Part shown: piece by piece, positions 1-11,731 of the stretch
Position numbering within the stretch: position 1 is the first letter of the stretch
How the letters are laid out: every line of letters starts with the position of its first letter
Assembly (NCBI GenBank): GCA_026389845.1
Contig: JAPLHB010000226.1
Span: 1-39,632 of the forward strand
Source of the DNA: Chloroflexota bacterium
GTDB taxonomy: Bacteria; Chloroflexota; Anaerolineae; CG2-30-64-16
DNA: 39,632 nt
Reading direction: 5' to 3'
Made by a program: the position numbers and the translations under genes
Notes under the pieces: model-generated
Told to the model about the DNA's origin: nothing
The model's database searches: none
Seen by the model: the letters and a program-made list of their open reading frames with translations, nothing else

Positions 1-43
1 TGTGTGTCATACAGATCAATACCAGCCAACAAAGGAGCAACCG

Positions 44-1156
44 ATGGCCACCAGGCGTCATATTCTCCAGCGTCTGCAGTTCGCCCAATTGCGTACCCGT
101 ATCGCCGACCAGATCGCCCATTTCCACCCGCAACTGCGGAAAACTCTGTTGCGCAATTTGAGCGAGTTGGTCGCGGCCGTTACGATGGCCCGCAGCGTGC
201 ATCTGGCGCGCATTGGGGAAGAACTGCCGGTCACCAGCACGGAGGCGGCGCGCGAGCAGTGGGTGCGCCGCCAGTTGAGTAACGATACCGAGGACACGCT
301 GCACCTGTTCCGGCCGGTCGCCGAAAGCCTGCTGGCGGGCTTTGCCGGCCGCACCGTGCGCTTGATTCTCGACCCGACCGACTTGGCCCCCGACTTGACG
401 ATCGTGACCATCGGTCTGGCCTACCGCGGCCGGGCCTTACCCTTGGCGTGGGCGACCGTGTACATCAAGCCCGACACGGTCAAGGACGCCATCCAACTCC
501 TGTTTGCCGAACTCAAAGAGTGGTTGCCCAAGGAGGCCACGGTATATTTGCTTGGCGACCGCGAGTTTCACGGCCAGGAGACCCTGCAACTGATCCAGGA
601 CCAGGGCTGGATTCCCGTCGTCCGTACCATGGGCGACATCAATGTCGAATTGGAAGATGGCCGCCAGTGCAAAGTAGAAGATTTGGCGCCCGCCCGGGGG
701 CAGACGGCCTTCTATCAGAAAGTCTGGCTGACCCTCTGGGGTTGGGGACCCTACAGCCTGTCGCTGAGCAACGCCCTCCAAGCCAAGCGCGGCCAGAAAC
801 CCGAAGACCCCTGGTACATTGTCAGTACGGAACCGGCCGGCCCCCAGATCCTGGCCCTGTACAAGTGTCGCATGTGGTTGGATGAGACCTTCCGCGACCT
901 GAAAAGTCAGGGCTTTCACCTCGACCAAACCCGTCTCGATCGGACGGAGCGGATTGATCGCCTGATGTTGGCGCTGGTGCTCGCCTGCTGGTGGGTCATG
1001 GGCTGCGGGCTTACCGTTGAGCGCACAGGTCAACGCCGGCAAGTGGATCGCGTCAAACAGCCCAAGTGCAGTCTGTTCACCATCGGCCTGCGCTGGATCA
1101 ATCAACTGCTCAACCGAGATGAATTGCCAGATGTCATTCTTGTTCCCGTCCTATAA
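44..1156 (+). CDS. IS4-like DDE transposase
   Basis: Transposase of an insertion sequence that catalyses cut-and-paste movement of its own element. The 370-residue product shows the three parts of a DDE catalytic core. The first Asp is in LILDPTDLAPD (about residue 107), the second in YLLGDREFHG (about 170), and the C-terminal glutamate block reads YKCRMWLDETFRDLKS (about 275), close to the Y-R-E-K signature of the IS4 group, though with D-E where many relatives have E-E. I chose the ATG at 44 because a Shine-Dalgarno (AAAGGAG, 31-37) sits just upstream; the open frame itself runs back to position 2. The left end of the element is outside the window. The right end must lie just past the stop, around 1160-1200, where it abuts and probably truncates the reverse transcriptase gene on the other strand. 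The coding sequence looks intact, so the element may be active. Confidence 0.8.
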   Translation: MATRRHILQRLQFAQLRTRIADQIAHFHPQLRKTLLRNLSELVAAVTMARSVHLARIGEELPVTSTEAAREQWVRRQLSNDTEDTLHLFRPVAESLLAGFAGRTVRLILDPTDLAPDLTIVTIGLAYRGRALPLAWATVYIKPDTVKDAIQLLFAELKEWLPKEATVYLLGDREFHGQETLQLIQDQGWIPVVRTMGDINVELEDGRQCKVEDLAPARGQTAFYQKVWLTLWGWGPYSLSLSNALQAKRGQKPEDPWYIVSTEPAGPQILALYKCRMWLDETFRDLKSQGFHLDQTRLDRTERIDRLMLALVLACWWVMGCGLTVERTGQRRQVDRVKQPKCSLFTIGLRWINQLLNRDELPDVILVPVL

Positions 1157-1168
1157 ACTGAAAGCCAG

Positions 1169-2377
1169 TCAGGTCCAAAGTCGGATTTTATCTTCGGTTG
1201 ATGCGAGCGAAACAAGATGACTAAGTATACCAGCAATAGCTGGAAAAGTGGCAGGCGAAACGACCGCTATGTCGGTAGCGATAGCGACTTGCACCTCTAG
1301 ATCATCAGGCGTCTCGGTTCGCTTCGATAAGTTGGCATGGAATTCGCTAACCAAACGACGAAGAGCGCCACTGTTTGGGAAGCGCTGACCAAATGCATGC
1401 AGCCGCAGAAGTTGCTTCTGAATCGTCTTGGCGTTTGCGTCTCCAAGGTCTTGTAGGTCAATACCGGCCAGCTTGTCCGGCTTTATCGATCCCTCAACAG
1501 CATTCTTGCAGATGACCGTTTTTGAAACACCTAGCTTCATGCCGACGACCCGCAATTTATCGCTGATGACCTTGAGTATGTTCTCGGTTCGCTCATCGCT
1601 ATTCGCAAATATCCTGTAATCGTCACGATATCTTAGAATCCGAAAATCGTTCGGTTCGCCAAGTGCGGTGTTGATTAGTTCGTCAACAAACCCAAGCACG
1701 ATTTCTGCCACAAAGTCCATCAAGACTGAACCCTGAGAAATACCATTGGTCTGCCCATACCGGCTCGCTTGAATATATGAATCGATCCTGTTCCCAAGGA
1801 GGGAAGTCTTACCTTTGCTACTTTTCGCCGTTCCAAGACCGTGAAGCGCCCAAGAAATACTGTGTGTGTAGAGAGAACCGTAGCAATCTGTTACGTCGGT
1901 ATGAAGAACGTGGCTGAATTCTAGAGAGTAAATCAGGGATCGCTGCTCGACACTTTGCCACCAACTCCTAACCTGCGTTGCCGCATCTGTTTGGTTGTCG
2001 AGTGACATCACCGGGGCGCTGCAACAGTCAACTGCACCGCCTTCAAACTCCGCTAGACGTTGAGTAATAAACGCCCAATTTCCGGGTTCACAGATCAAAT
2101 TCACCAAAGAGACATAAATCGCTGGATGCATTAGCTCGTACGGACGCCACGCAAATCTACCGTCCTTGTTTGCAATGAAGTTGTAATTCACATTTGGGAA
2201 ATCGCTTGGGTTCACCGACTTAAAGGTGGTATAGTTTCCGCCACTTAAGATCGATTCAACGTCGGTCAGAATCGGATCGAAACTGATATAACTGGGCATA
2301 TCTCCATTGAAGTAGCTGCTCCCCTTCAAGAAGTGCTTTTTTGCCTCTTCGCTTGAAAGCTCAACGACTCGCTTCAT
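1169..2377 (-). CDS. Reverse transcriptase, unknown-group/defence (DRT-like) type, probably 3'-truncated
   Basis: RNA-directed DNA polymerase of the non-retron, non-group-II type found among bacterial unknown-group and defence-associated enzymes. Visible RT motifs are motif A LHTDVTDCYGSLY (about residue 158), motif B GQTNGISQGSVLMDF (about 205-220) and the catalytic motif C RYRDDYRIF (about 250). A long N-terminal part precedes the polymerase core (WRPYELMHPAIYVSLVN). No maturase X or endonuclease domain is seen. The start ATG follows GGAG at a short distance. The last codons run straight into the flank of the IS4-like element, and from memory relatives continue with a further conserved C-terminal stretch, so the 402-residue protein is probably shortened by the insertion. 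Base composition is clearly lower in GC than the neighbours, indicating recent transfer. The gene starts 52 bases after an attC site in the orientation expected of an integron cassette. I cannot assign a DRT subtype. Confidence 0.85.
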   Translation of the reverse strand: MKRVVELSSEEAKKHFLKGSSYFNGDMPSYISFDPILTDVESILSGGNYTTFKSVNPSDFPNVNYNFIANKDGRFAWRPYELMHPAIYVSLVNLICEPGNWAFITQRLAEFEGGAVDCCSAPVMSLDNQTDAATQVRSWWQSVEQRSLIYSLEFSHVLHTDVTDCYGSLYTHSISWALHGLGTAKSSKGKTSLLGNRIDSYIQASRYGQTNGISQGSVLMDFVAEIVLGFVDELINTALGEPNDFRILRYRDDYRIFANSDERTENILKVISDKLRVVGMKLGVSKTVICKNAVEGSIKPDKLAGIDLQDLGDANAKTIQKQLLRLHAFGQRFPNSGALRRLVSEFHANLSKRTETPDDLEVQVAIATDIAVVSPATFPAIAGILSHLVSLASTEDKIRLWT

Positions 2378-2428
2378 AAGCTCCGTCCATTTTGAGATGC
2401 TGCATCAACCCTATTTTGTCTTCAGCCA

Positions 2429-2523
2429 GCCTAACGGCCCGCGTAAGCTGCGGCTGCGCCACACGTACCCACAATCGCGCGAACTCCACCGGCGCAGCCA
2501 TCAGCTTGACGCAAGTGTTAGGC
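2429..2523 (-). other. Integron attC recombination site
   Basis: A 95-base site bounded by GCCTAAC (2429-2435) and GTTAGGC (2517-2523), matching the attC core rules RYYYAAC and GTTRRRY. The arms fold into a long hairpin: GCGT pairs with ACGC, AAGCTG with CAGCTT and GGCTGCGCC with GGCGCAGCC, around a 30-base loop. The inner arms differ by one unpaired base: on the minus strand the left arm reads GCGTCAAGCTG against GCGTAAGCTG. This is the extra-helical base that gives attC sites polarity, and the extra C preceding AAG is placed as in Vibrio cholerae repeats. The asymmetry puts the cassette top strand on the minus strand, so the site closes the toxin/antitoxin cassette and precedes the reverse transcriptase cassette. 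Confidence 0.85.
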
Positions 2524-2597
2524 CCCGCCCTGGCCCCCGCGCCCCAAAACGGGACCCGCCACCCATGACGGCGAACCGTGCTGACCACCCACCACTG

Positions 2598-2783
2598 CTA
2601 TCGGATTTGAGTTGGTATAGGCATCGCCGCCGTAACCAGCGTGGCAGCTTTCGCATTCATCAAGCGCGCCTGTTCTCGGTAGAAAGCCAAGCGCTCGGCC
2701 CGCGATAGATGACGCAGACGCTCATAATTTCTTTCGCGAATACTGCGTGTCATCTTAACTGCATCAATTTTCTGCTCGGTCAT
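2598..2783 (-). CDS. Putative antitoxin partner of PIN toxin
   Basis: A 61-residue, charged, probably helical protein (begins MTEQKIDAVKMTRSIRERNY; rich in Arg, Glu and Ala). Its ATG lies inside the end of the upstream PIN gene, a 20-base overlap that implies translational coupling. Small proteins with a similar DAVKxMRxIR opening are commonly found beside this PIN subgroup, so I call it the antitoxin. No DNA-binding fold can be recognised in so short a sequence. The order toxin-first is the reverse of the usual vapBC order. The stop lies 74 bases before the attC site, as expected for the last gene of an integron cassette. Confidence 0.6.
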   Translation of the reverse strand: MTEQKIDAVKMTRSIRERNYERLRHLSRAERLAFYREQARLMNAKAATLVTAAMPIPTQIR

Positions 2784-3237
2784 AGGTTGTCACCTCCCGC
2801 GGGCTGAAGATCTGTAACGGTTTGTAACCGTACTCCAGACTCACCGCGTTGAACATGCGGATCTTATCGAAGTGCACAATATGCTTGAAGTTCCAACTGA
2901 CCAACACGTCAGCCGCGCCCACGGTAGCGACCGCGATATGCAAACCGTCATCGTAGAACTTGGGGGTTAAGATGCCATGCTCTTGATATGCATCAGCCAG
3001 TTCCAATGCGCTGTCCGACGCCTCAATGATCTCAGCGCCGAGCATCAACAATTCGGCGTACACCGCTTGGACTTTTTCTGGCGCATCCCGCAGTTCGGTC
3101 GCTGTGACCTGGGACAGCAGCGGCTTGAAAAGCTCATTGCGGAAGTCTTGCATCAGACCATTCGACCACTCTGCAAATTCCGGATCGAAACAGCCGCCCA
3201 ACACCGAAGTATCCAAGTAAACTCGCTGTAGTTTCAT
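2764..3237 (-). CDS. PIN-domain ribonuclease toxin (VapC-like)
   Basis: A 157-residue single-domain PIN protein. PIN toxins are metal-dependent ribonucleases that cut RNA and stop growth when their antitoxin is lost. Acidic active-site residues can be placed: Asp in VYLDTSVLGG near the N-terminus, Glu in TATELRDA (about residue 50) and Asp in YDDGLHIAVA (about 101), followed by the subgroup motif SWNFKHIVH. The ATG at 3237 is preferred over an upstream TTG because GGGAGAGG lies about 8 bases before it and the protein then begins MKLQRVYLD, the usual PIN opening. It overlaps the following small gene. The position between a half attC and a full attC suggests the pair is one integron cassette; toxin-antitoxin pairs are common cassette cargo and can stabilise arrays. 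Confidence 0.8.
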   Translation of the reverse strand: MKLQRVYLDTSVLGGCFDPEFAEWSNGLMQDFRNELFKPLLSQVTATELRDAPEKVQAVYAELLMLGAEIIEASDSALELADAYQEHGILTPKFYDDGLHIAVATVGAADVLVSWNFKHIVHFDKIRMFNAVSLEYGYKPLQIFSPREVTTYDRAEN

Positions 3238-3334
3238 CCGGCTAACCTCTCCCAACGTCAGAAGTTCGTCCTCGTTCTACGGCCAGGGAAGCGGCCACCT
3301 ATGGAAGGCCTCGAACGTTGCCTCTGGGATAACC

Positions 3335-3363
3335 ATTGTACCACACGCGGCGCTGGCTGCGAG
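3335..3363 (-). promoter_or_regulatory. Possible extended -10 promoter for the toxin/antitoxin pair
   Basis: On the minus strand TACAAT (3340-3335) is preceded by TGG, giving an extended -10 pattern TGnTACAAT about 100 bases upstream of the toxin ATG. No convincing -35 is seen. A private promoter would be expected for a cassette-borne toxin-antitoxin pair. Confidence 0.35.
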
Positions 3364-3414
3364 CCATACATCACGGCAGTCCGTGCCGGTTGACCCACAG
3401 TGTTACATTGGACT

Positions 3415-3443
3415 GCCTAACGGAATGGCTCAGCGGCAGCGGC
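3415..3443 (-). other. Probable half attC site
   Basis: GTTAGGC reads on the minus strand at 3421-3415. It is preceded, after a 5-base spacer as in the intact attC, by a GC-rich arm (GCCGCTGCCGCTGAGCC). This matches the 3' half of an attC in the same orientation as the complete site at 2429-2523 and lies upstream of the toxin cassette, where the previous cassette should end. The matching left arm is not found; the sequence passes into a transposase remnant instead. Confidence 0.42.
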
Positions 3444-4068
3444 GGGACTGGCGAGATTCTTCTCATTATCGCGCCATTTCTGGCGCACGCCGGGCTTTTT
3501 TTCCCTGGAGGCCGCGAAGCAGGAGATGGCGGTACCCCAGGCCGTGACGCCGACGCTGGCGACGGCCGCGGCTGAGTACCAGGAGCGCCAGCCAGCCGCG
3601 CCCTTGCGCATCCTCAGCAGCGAACCGGCCACCGTCTGGCACAAGCTGGATCACCTGCTCTATCTGCCGGTGCTGGGCTTGACGCGGCCCGCCGACCTCT
3701 ACTACTATCAGGGGCCTGGCTTGCAGGTGTTGTACGGCTTCACCTACAAGTACCTGCCCCTGGAACATTTCCTGGGCCACCTGACCCGGCTGCAACTCGG
3801 CGCCCCGTTGGCCGCCGCCTTGAGTCGCTGTTACAGTCAGGCCTGGTATCCGGGGGCCACGCCCATTTTCATCTTCACCGACTGGCACGACAAGCCGCTG
3901 TGGACCAAGGCCGCGGCCCACGCGGGGCCGATGGACGGCACATGGTGGGTCGAGGCGAAAGCCGCCACAGTGTCTCAAGTTGAACTACGCCGGGCAGACA
4001 AAGAGCGTCGGCTGTATGGCGATTCAAACAGTTGTTATTGTGTAGATCGCACGCCACAACGGGCATGA
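3421..4068 (+). pseudogene. Decayed DDE-type transposase fragment
   Basis: The frame containing RFFSLSRHFWRTPGFFSLE (about 3455-3510) continues through an ATG at 3526 to 4068 and reads as the N-terminal half of a transposase: LDHLLYLPVLGLTRPADLYYY, YGFTYKYLPLEHFLGHLTRLQ, then FTDWHDKPLWTK, whose Asp looks like the first catalytic residue of a DDE enzyme. There is no good start codon or ribosome site at the true N-terminus, and the coherent sequence stops after about 150 codons with no second Asp or Glu block. It is therefore a truncated remnant. I could not assign an IS family. Its left border falls at the half attC, so this element or a deletion next to it may have removed the rest of the integron. 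Confidence 0.5.
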
Positions 4069-4159
4069 CAGGGCTATTATCGCACAACATTACAGGCACG
4101 TCAAGCGAAAATTGTCGCCATCGGCCGATCGCTTGCACCAGGTCCGTGTCCCTCCGCGC

Positions 4160-7249
<3,090 letters not shown>

Positions 7250-7340
7250 GATACCTCAGCATGAACTCGGAGGAGCTTGGGGGAACTCGGTGGCGCTCCG
7301 AAAGAGTGCGTTCCCCGAATCGAACAGGCGTGCTAATGAC

Positions 7341-7369
7341 AGTATAGCACGGAACCTGCTGTCATGCAA
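7341..7369 (-). promoter_or_regulatory. uvrA promoter
   Basis: On the minus strand TTGCAT (7369-7364), a 17-base spacer, then TATACT (7346-7341). TGC just before the -10 gives the extended form TGCTATACT. It lies about 90 bases upstream of the uvrA ATG. Confidence 0.6.
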
Positions 7370-7565
7370 AGTCGGCCGGTAGCCGTTCAGTCTGTACCAC
7401 GCAGCAAGCGTCATGCCCCAACCCGGACAAGCCGGAGCCAAACAGGTTCAGAACCACTCGACACCAAGTCCTTTGATTTGCTCCCCCTCGTGACTTCGTG
7501 TCTTGTGGTAAATTTCCTTGCTCGCCGTACAAGAATTCGACTGGAAAGATGCTAAGAAGTCAGCG

Positions 7566-7600
7566 CCGTCATTGCGAGCGGGTTGTGCGAAGCAATCCCT
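7566..7600. repeat. Partial dispersed repeat of the GTCATTGCGAGCG type
   Basis: The text GTCATTGCGAGCG followed by GCGAAGCAATCCC matches a repeat family I have often seen in intergenic DNA of many bacteria. No inverted partner end is visible, so it may be a fragment. It sits in the otherwise gene-free stretch 7370-7688, in which I see nothing else supportable. Confidence 0.45.
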
Positions 7601-7688
7601 CCCAGCCATGCAGCAATCTACTATTTTACCATGAACAGAGTTTGGCGGCTAGTTTTGGGGTCAGGTTTGGGGAGGAGGAGAAGTCAAC

Positions 7689-7783
7689 GGCCTCCCCTCT
7701 CCTGACGACGATCCTTCGACTGCGCTCCGCTCAGAGCTTGCCCTGAACGGAGTGAAGGGATGCCATCGTCAGGAGAGGGGGCC
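7689..7783. repeat. 95-base palindromic element, possible terminator
   Basis: The outer arms (GGCCTCCCCTCTCCTGACGA and its near complement ending at 7783) pair over about 20 bases. They enclose a second inverted pair of the CCTTCGACTGCGCTCCGCTCAG type. The element begins 11 bases beyond the in-frame stop of the upstream protease on the minus strand, so it may also stop transcription. Confidence 0.6.
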
Positions 7784-7793
7784 TGGGGTGAGG

Positions 7794-10700
7794 TCAGGGC
7801 TGCCCCGGCGTCAGGCTGAAGCTGAATGTCGCGACGGCCGCAGCGTCGGCGTGGCTCGTGCCCGCGCAGTTGACCGTGCGTAAGACATAGTAGCCATTGG
7901 CCGCCGGGTTGCCCACGGTCTCGCCGGTATCCTTGTCATGTTGTGTGGTGACGCGCCGGCCGACCAATCCAGGCTGGCGTAGTGCTCTGCGACCACGCCG
8001 ATCGTCGCTGGCGTTGCGATCGCGGGGCCGCAGATGCGAGCGTTGGCCCATGCCTTGCTCGGGGTGGACGCGACGGTGACGGTGGCTTCGTTGGTGATGT
8101 TGCTGTTGACCGGGCCGGTCGCGGTCGCCTGGTAGGTGAACTGCTTGATCGTCGGGTTCAGGCCGACCCAAACGTCCACCGCGCCGGTCGGCACGGTTCC
8201 TTGCGGGCTGCCCGAGCCGCCGTAGTAGTAATACTTGACGCCCTCGGTGCCGGTCGCGTTTTCCGCGCCGACAGTCGCTTTCGGGTTGTTCTTCCCCACG
8301 CTGGCGTTGAAGCCCGACGGGTAGGCGAACCAGATGTTGTCCGTGCCGTCCTGAATCCAAAGCTGGAAGGAGACCCGCTGGTTCGTCTCCTTGATCAGCG
8401 CATTCTCCCACTCGATGACGGTGTGTGCGACCCCGTTCCAGCCGATCACTGCGCCGTACAGGTTGCCGCCGGTCATGTCGAGATCGGCCCACCACGGCGC
8501 AATCAGGTTGTCGTTGGTGTGGAACGGGTTGTCTGTGGCAGGGAAGTTCTGGTTGGTGTTCGAGGGGCAGCGAGTAATCAGTCCGCCCGGAAAGCCGGCC
8601 CGCATCACGCCGTTGACCGATACGATCACGTCGGTGTAGTGGGTGTCCAGGTAGTTAAAATCCATCTCGCCGAGGCTGAAGCATCCACCGTCCAGGTCGA
8701 GCCCGGCGAGATCGAACGGCGCGATTCCCTCGGCTGCCAGGCTTTGGTAGCCCGACAACGTCTTGGTCACCACGGCGAAGGTGGCCGCGTTCAGGCTCCC
8801 CGTCCAGCTTAGCGAGTTCGTGCCGCCGCTGTAGGTCAAGCCGCCGGTGGCCGAGCCGTTGACGTAGGCCGCGTTGCTCGGAATCGGGTCGGTCACGGCG
8901 AAGGTGCGTGACGACTTGACCGTATTGCTGACGCCGATGGAGAACTGCACCGCGTCGCCCGGCCCCGTGCCGCGCGAGCCGGCCTGCTTGGAGACCACGC
9001 CCCCGTTCTGCGAGCCGGCCACCTTGACGGCCACGGGGAAGTGCGCATCGGGCGCCAGGCCACTCGCCTCATGCCACGTCACCGTGCCGAAGTACCACTG
9101 GCCGGCCGCCAGCCCCGTCACGTCGCTGATGGTGAGGGCGAAGCTGCTGCCGGCGCCGGGGGCCACAGTGAAGCTGGGCGGCGAAAGCGTCCCTTGTAAC
9201 CCGTCCAACCCTACGAAGGTCCCGTTCCAGGTCATGGCCGTGCCGGTCGGATTGCGCACCGTGCGCGTCCAGCCGCACGTCTGGTAGCAGGCGTCATCGG
9301 CCAGGCTGGCGAGGTTCAGCGTCTTGGGATCACCGCCGAGGGCCGGGTCCGCGTTCTGATACTCCGCGGTGGTGACGTTGAGCAGAAGCCCGGCGTTCAC
9401 GGCCGCGGCCAGGTTGACGCGTCCGGCTCCGCGGTCGAACGGGTCCGCGGGCACGATCCAATCTTCCTTGCGCACGTTGGCGGTCCGGGCGGTGGTCATC
9501 AGCGCCGACTGGATCTCGGCCGGTGTCCAGGCGGGATGCGCCTGGGTCATCAGCGCGCCGGCGCCGGCCATGTGCGGGCTGGCCATGGACGTGCCGCTGT
9601 AGATGTCAAATTCGGGCGGATTCTTCCCCGTGCCGCTGGCGACGGCCGCCAGGATGTCCACGCCCGGCGCGGTGATGTCCGGCTTCAGCACGTCCCCTAC
9701 CGACTTGCTGGGGCCGCGCGAGCTGAACGCGGCCAGCACGTCGCCGTTGCTGTCTCGAATGTCGCTTGACGTCCCGGTGATGACGCCGATGTGGCCGGTA
9801 TCGCCGTTTGCCAGCCAGGCCTTGAGCGTTACGCCGTCGGCGTAGGTGATGTGCACCGCGGGGACGCTGTGCGCGTCGCCGATCAACTCGTCGCCGTTGG
9901 ATTCGGCGTTCGCCAGGATCATGCCGCCGCCGCCCGCGGCTTGCACGTTGGCGCTCTTCTCGACGCGCCCATTGTTGCCGCGGTCGCACACCACGATCTG
10001 CCCGCTGAACTCGTTGATGGGCCAGACGCCGGCCAGGCAGAGCGCGTTGCCGTAGTCGCCGGCGTAAACGATGGCCGCAGGGCCGTAGTCCGCGGTGACG
10101 CTACGGCCGGTGATGTCGGGCAGGTCGGCGCCTTGGTCGGTGGTCAGGTTCACCAACGAGTTGACCAGCGCCCGGTCGTGGGTGGCGGCGGCCACGGTGG
10201 TCAGCCAGGGCGCGCCCGCGGGCGAACCCATCGTGCCGGCGCTCGGCCCATTGTTGCCGGCCGAGGCTGCCACGAAGATGCCGGCCGCGCGCGCGTCCAG
10301 GAAGGCCAGGGCATCCGCCTCCACCCAGGGGCTGGTACCGGCGGCGCTGCCGATGGAGTAGTTGATTACGTCCACGCCGTCGGTCACCGCCTGGTTGATG
10401 GCGGCCAGCAGCGCGTCGCCGGGGCAGCCGTCGAGGGTGCAGGCGTCATAGGCGATGATGTTGGCGTGCGGCGCGACGCCGGAGATGTCGAAGGTCAGGT
10501 CAATCGTCGGCGCATCCAGCACGATGGCATTCAGACGATTGCCCGCGGCCGTGCTGGCCGTGTGGCTGCCGTGGCCTTCCGGGTCTTCAGGATCGTTGCC
10601 GCTGCTTGAGTAGCTCCAAAGGCCGATCAGCTTGTCGTTGCACGTGTTCAGCGGCGGGTTCTTCACCGCGGGGTTGCACCAGCCCTTGTAGTTGCCACTG

Positions 10701-11350
10701 CCGAGCGGGTTGGTGTGGTCGTAGCCGTCTCCGCCGACGTCTGCAAACGAGGGATGGTCGGTGTTGATGCCGGTGTCAACGACGCCGACGATGATCCCCT
10801 CACCGCAGAAACCGCCGGGCGCACAGGCGGCCGGCGCGTCCCACAGCGCCGGCGCGCCGATCCACCGCGGGCCGCGATCGGTCAGCAGCTCCCGCTTGAA
10901 GTTGGGCTGGATCTGCTTGACCATGGGCAGGGCAGCCACGGCCGCGGCTGCCCCGGGCGTCAGCTCCAGCGTCAGGCCATCGAGCACGGTGTCGTAGACG
11001 TACCCCGGTGTCGCCGGCCGGCCGATCAGCGCCTGGACTGCGGCCAGGAACTCGGTACGCCTTTCGGCCAGGTGGGCCAGGTAGGCTTTGCTGGCAGGGG
11101 TGTTGACATCCAGCTTGCGGGCGCCGGTGACGGCCGGGCTGGTGGGGGCCAGGCCGGTCAGGTCGCCGCGGTAGGTCGCCAGGGATGGTTCGACCAGTTG
11201 GATGATGTAGGTGCCGGTCGCGTTGACGTCCGCGGGCTTCAGCGGCCGCCAGGCGACCCCATCATCTGCGGAAGCGGACTGGCCGCCGGCGGCGGGGCAG
11301 GCGGTCAGAAGGACGATGAGGATGAGCAGCAGGGATAGGTGGCGTTTCAT
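7794..11350 (-). CDS. Secreted lipoprotein subtilase (S8) with C-terminal frameshift
   Basis: Subtilisin-family serine protease exported and probably lipid-anchored: signal peptide MKRHLSLLLILIVLLTAC with a lipobox Cys at residue 18. The catalytic triad is visible: Asp in VGVVDTGINTDHPSF (about 195), His in GHGSHTAS (about 262) and Ser in SGTSMASPHMAG (about 587), with the oxyanion Asn in AASAGNNGP. A protease-associated (PA) insert lies between His and Ser. Downstream are a DUF11-like module (about 787-870, ending in PIPSNAAYVNGSA) and a Nido-like beta domain. An AGGAG site precedes the ATG. The literal frame ends at 7811 with an Arg/Thr-rich tail. Near 7952-7957 the frame that makes protein sense (VTTQHDKDTGETVGNPAANGY, then ending SFSLTPGQP at 7794) is reached by a one-base shift. 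I give the corrected extent. The shift could be a real mutation or an assembly error and would change only the last 50 or so residues. Confidence 0.88.
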
Positions 11351-11388
11351 GCGATGCTCCTATGGCGGTGGGCGGCTGAGTGCTGTTT

Positions 11389-11570
11389 TGTCACCCTGAG
11401 CGAGTTAGCCCCGTGAATTGCGTTGCGGCGAGAATCCAGCGAAGGGTCTCGTCGCGGCATGAGAACTTGTCCTGAACGCAGGGAAGAGCCTGCCCTGAGT
11501 GCAACGAAGGGATTCTTCGCTGGATGCTCGCCGTCGCGAGAAGTCAGGCGCAAACCCGCTCAGAATGACA
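11389..11570. mobile_element. MITE-like element with TGTCAYYCTGAGCG inverted ends, copy 1
   Basis: Left end TGTCACCCTGAGCG (11389-11402) and right end CGCTCAGAATGACA (to 11570) are imperfect inverted repeats. The inside is also rich in palindromes (GAGAATCCAGCGAAG against CTTCGCTGGAT). It is closely similar along its length to 39324-39508. No coding capacity. It lies between the lipoprotein protease start and its likely promoter. Confidence 0.8.
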
Positions 11571-11602
11571 GTCGCCGAAAAACGTACTTTGCGACCGTGC
11601 CG

Positions 11603-11632
11603 AGTATAGCACCGCTTTGCGCAATTCGGGAA
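11603..11632 (-). promoter_or_regulatory. Candidate promoter of the lipoprotein protease
   Basis: Extended -10 TGCTATACT on the minus strand (TATACT at 11608-11603), the same GTGCTATACT string as upstream of uvrA and of the C11/CHAT operon. The -35 is weak. The MITE-like element at 11389-11570 separates it from the start codon, which would give a long structured leader. Confidence 0.45.
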
Positions 11633-11731
11633 ATCGTAGTTGCGGACAGATTCACGCAGGGTTCGCGCACACTCCTTCGACTACGCCCGCGAAAACCGGC
11701 GGGCTTCGCTCGGGATGCTCCGCTTCCGCCT

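Noticed and set aside
2378..2428. Possible non-coding RNA partner upstream of the reverse transcriptase
   Set aside because: Only about 50 bases remain between the attC and the start codon, and I see no stable fold; a retron-type msr/msd is not supported.
2361..2588. Minus-strand 75-codon frame over the attC site
   Set aside because: It reads the attC stem as protein and overlaps the reverse transcriptase start; no ribosome site.
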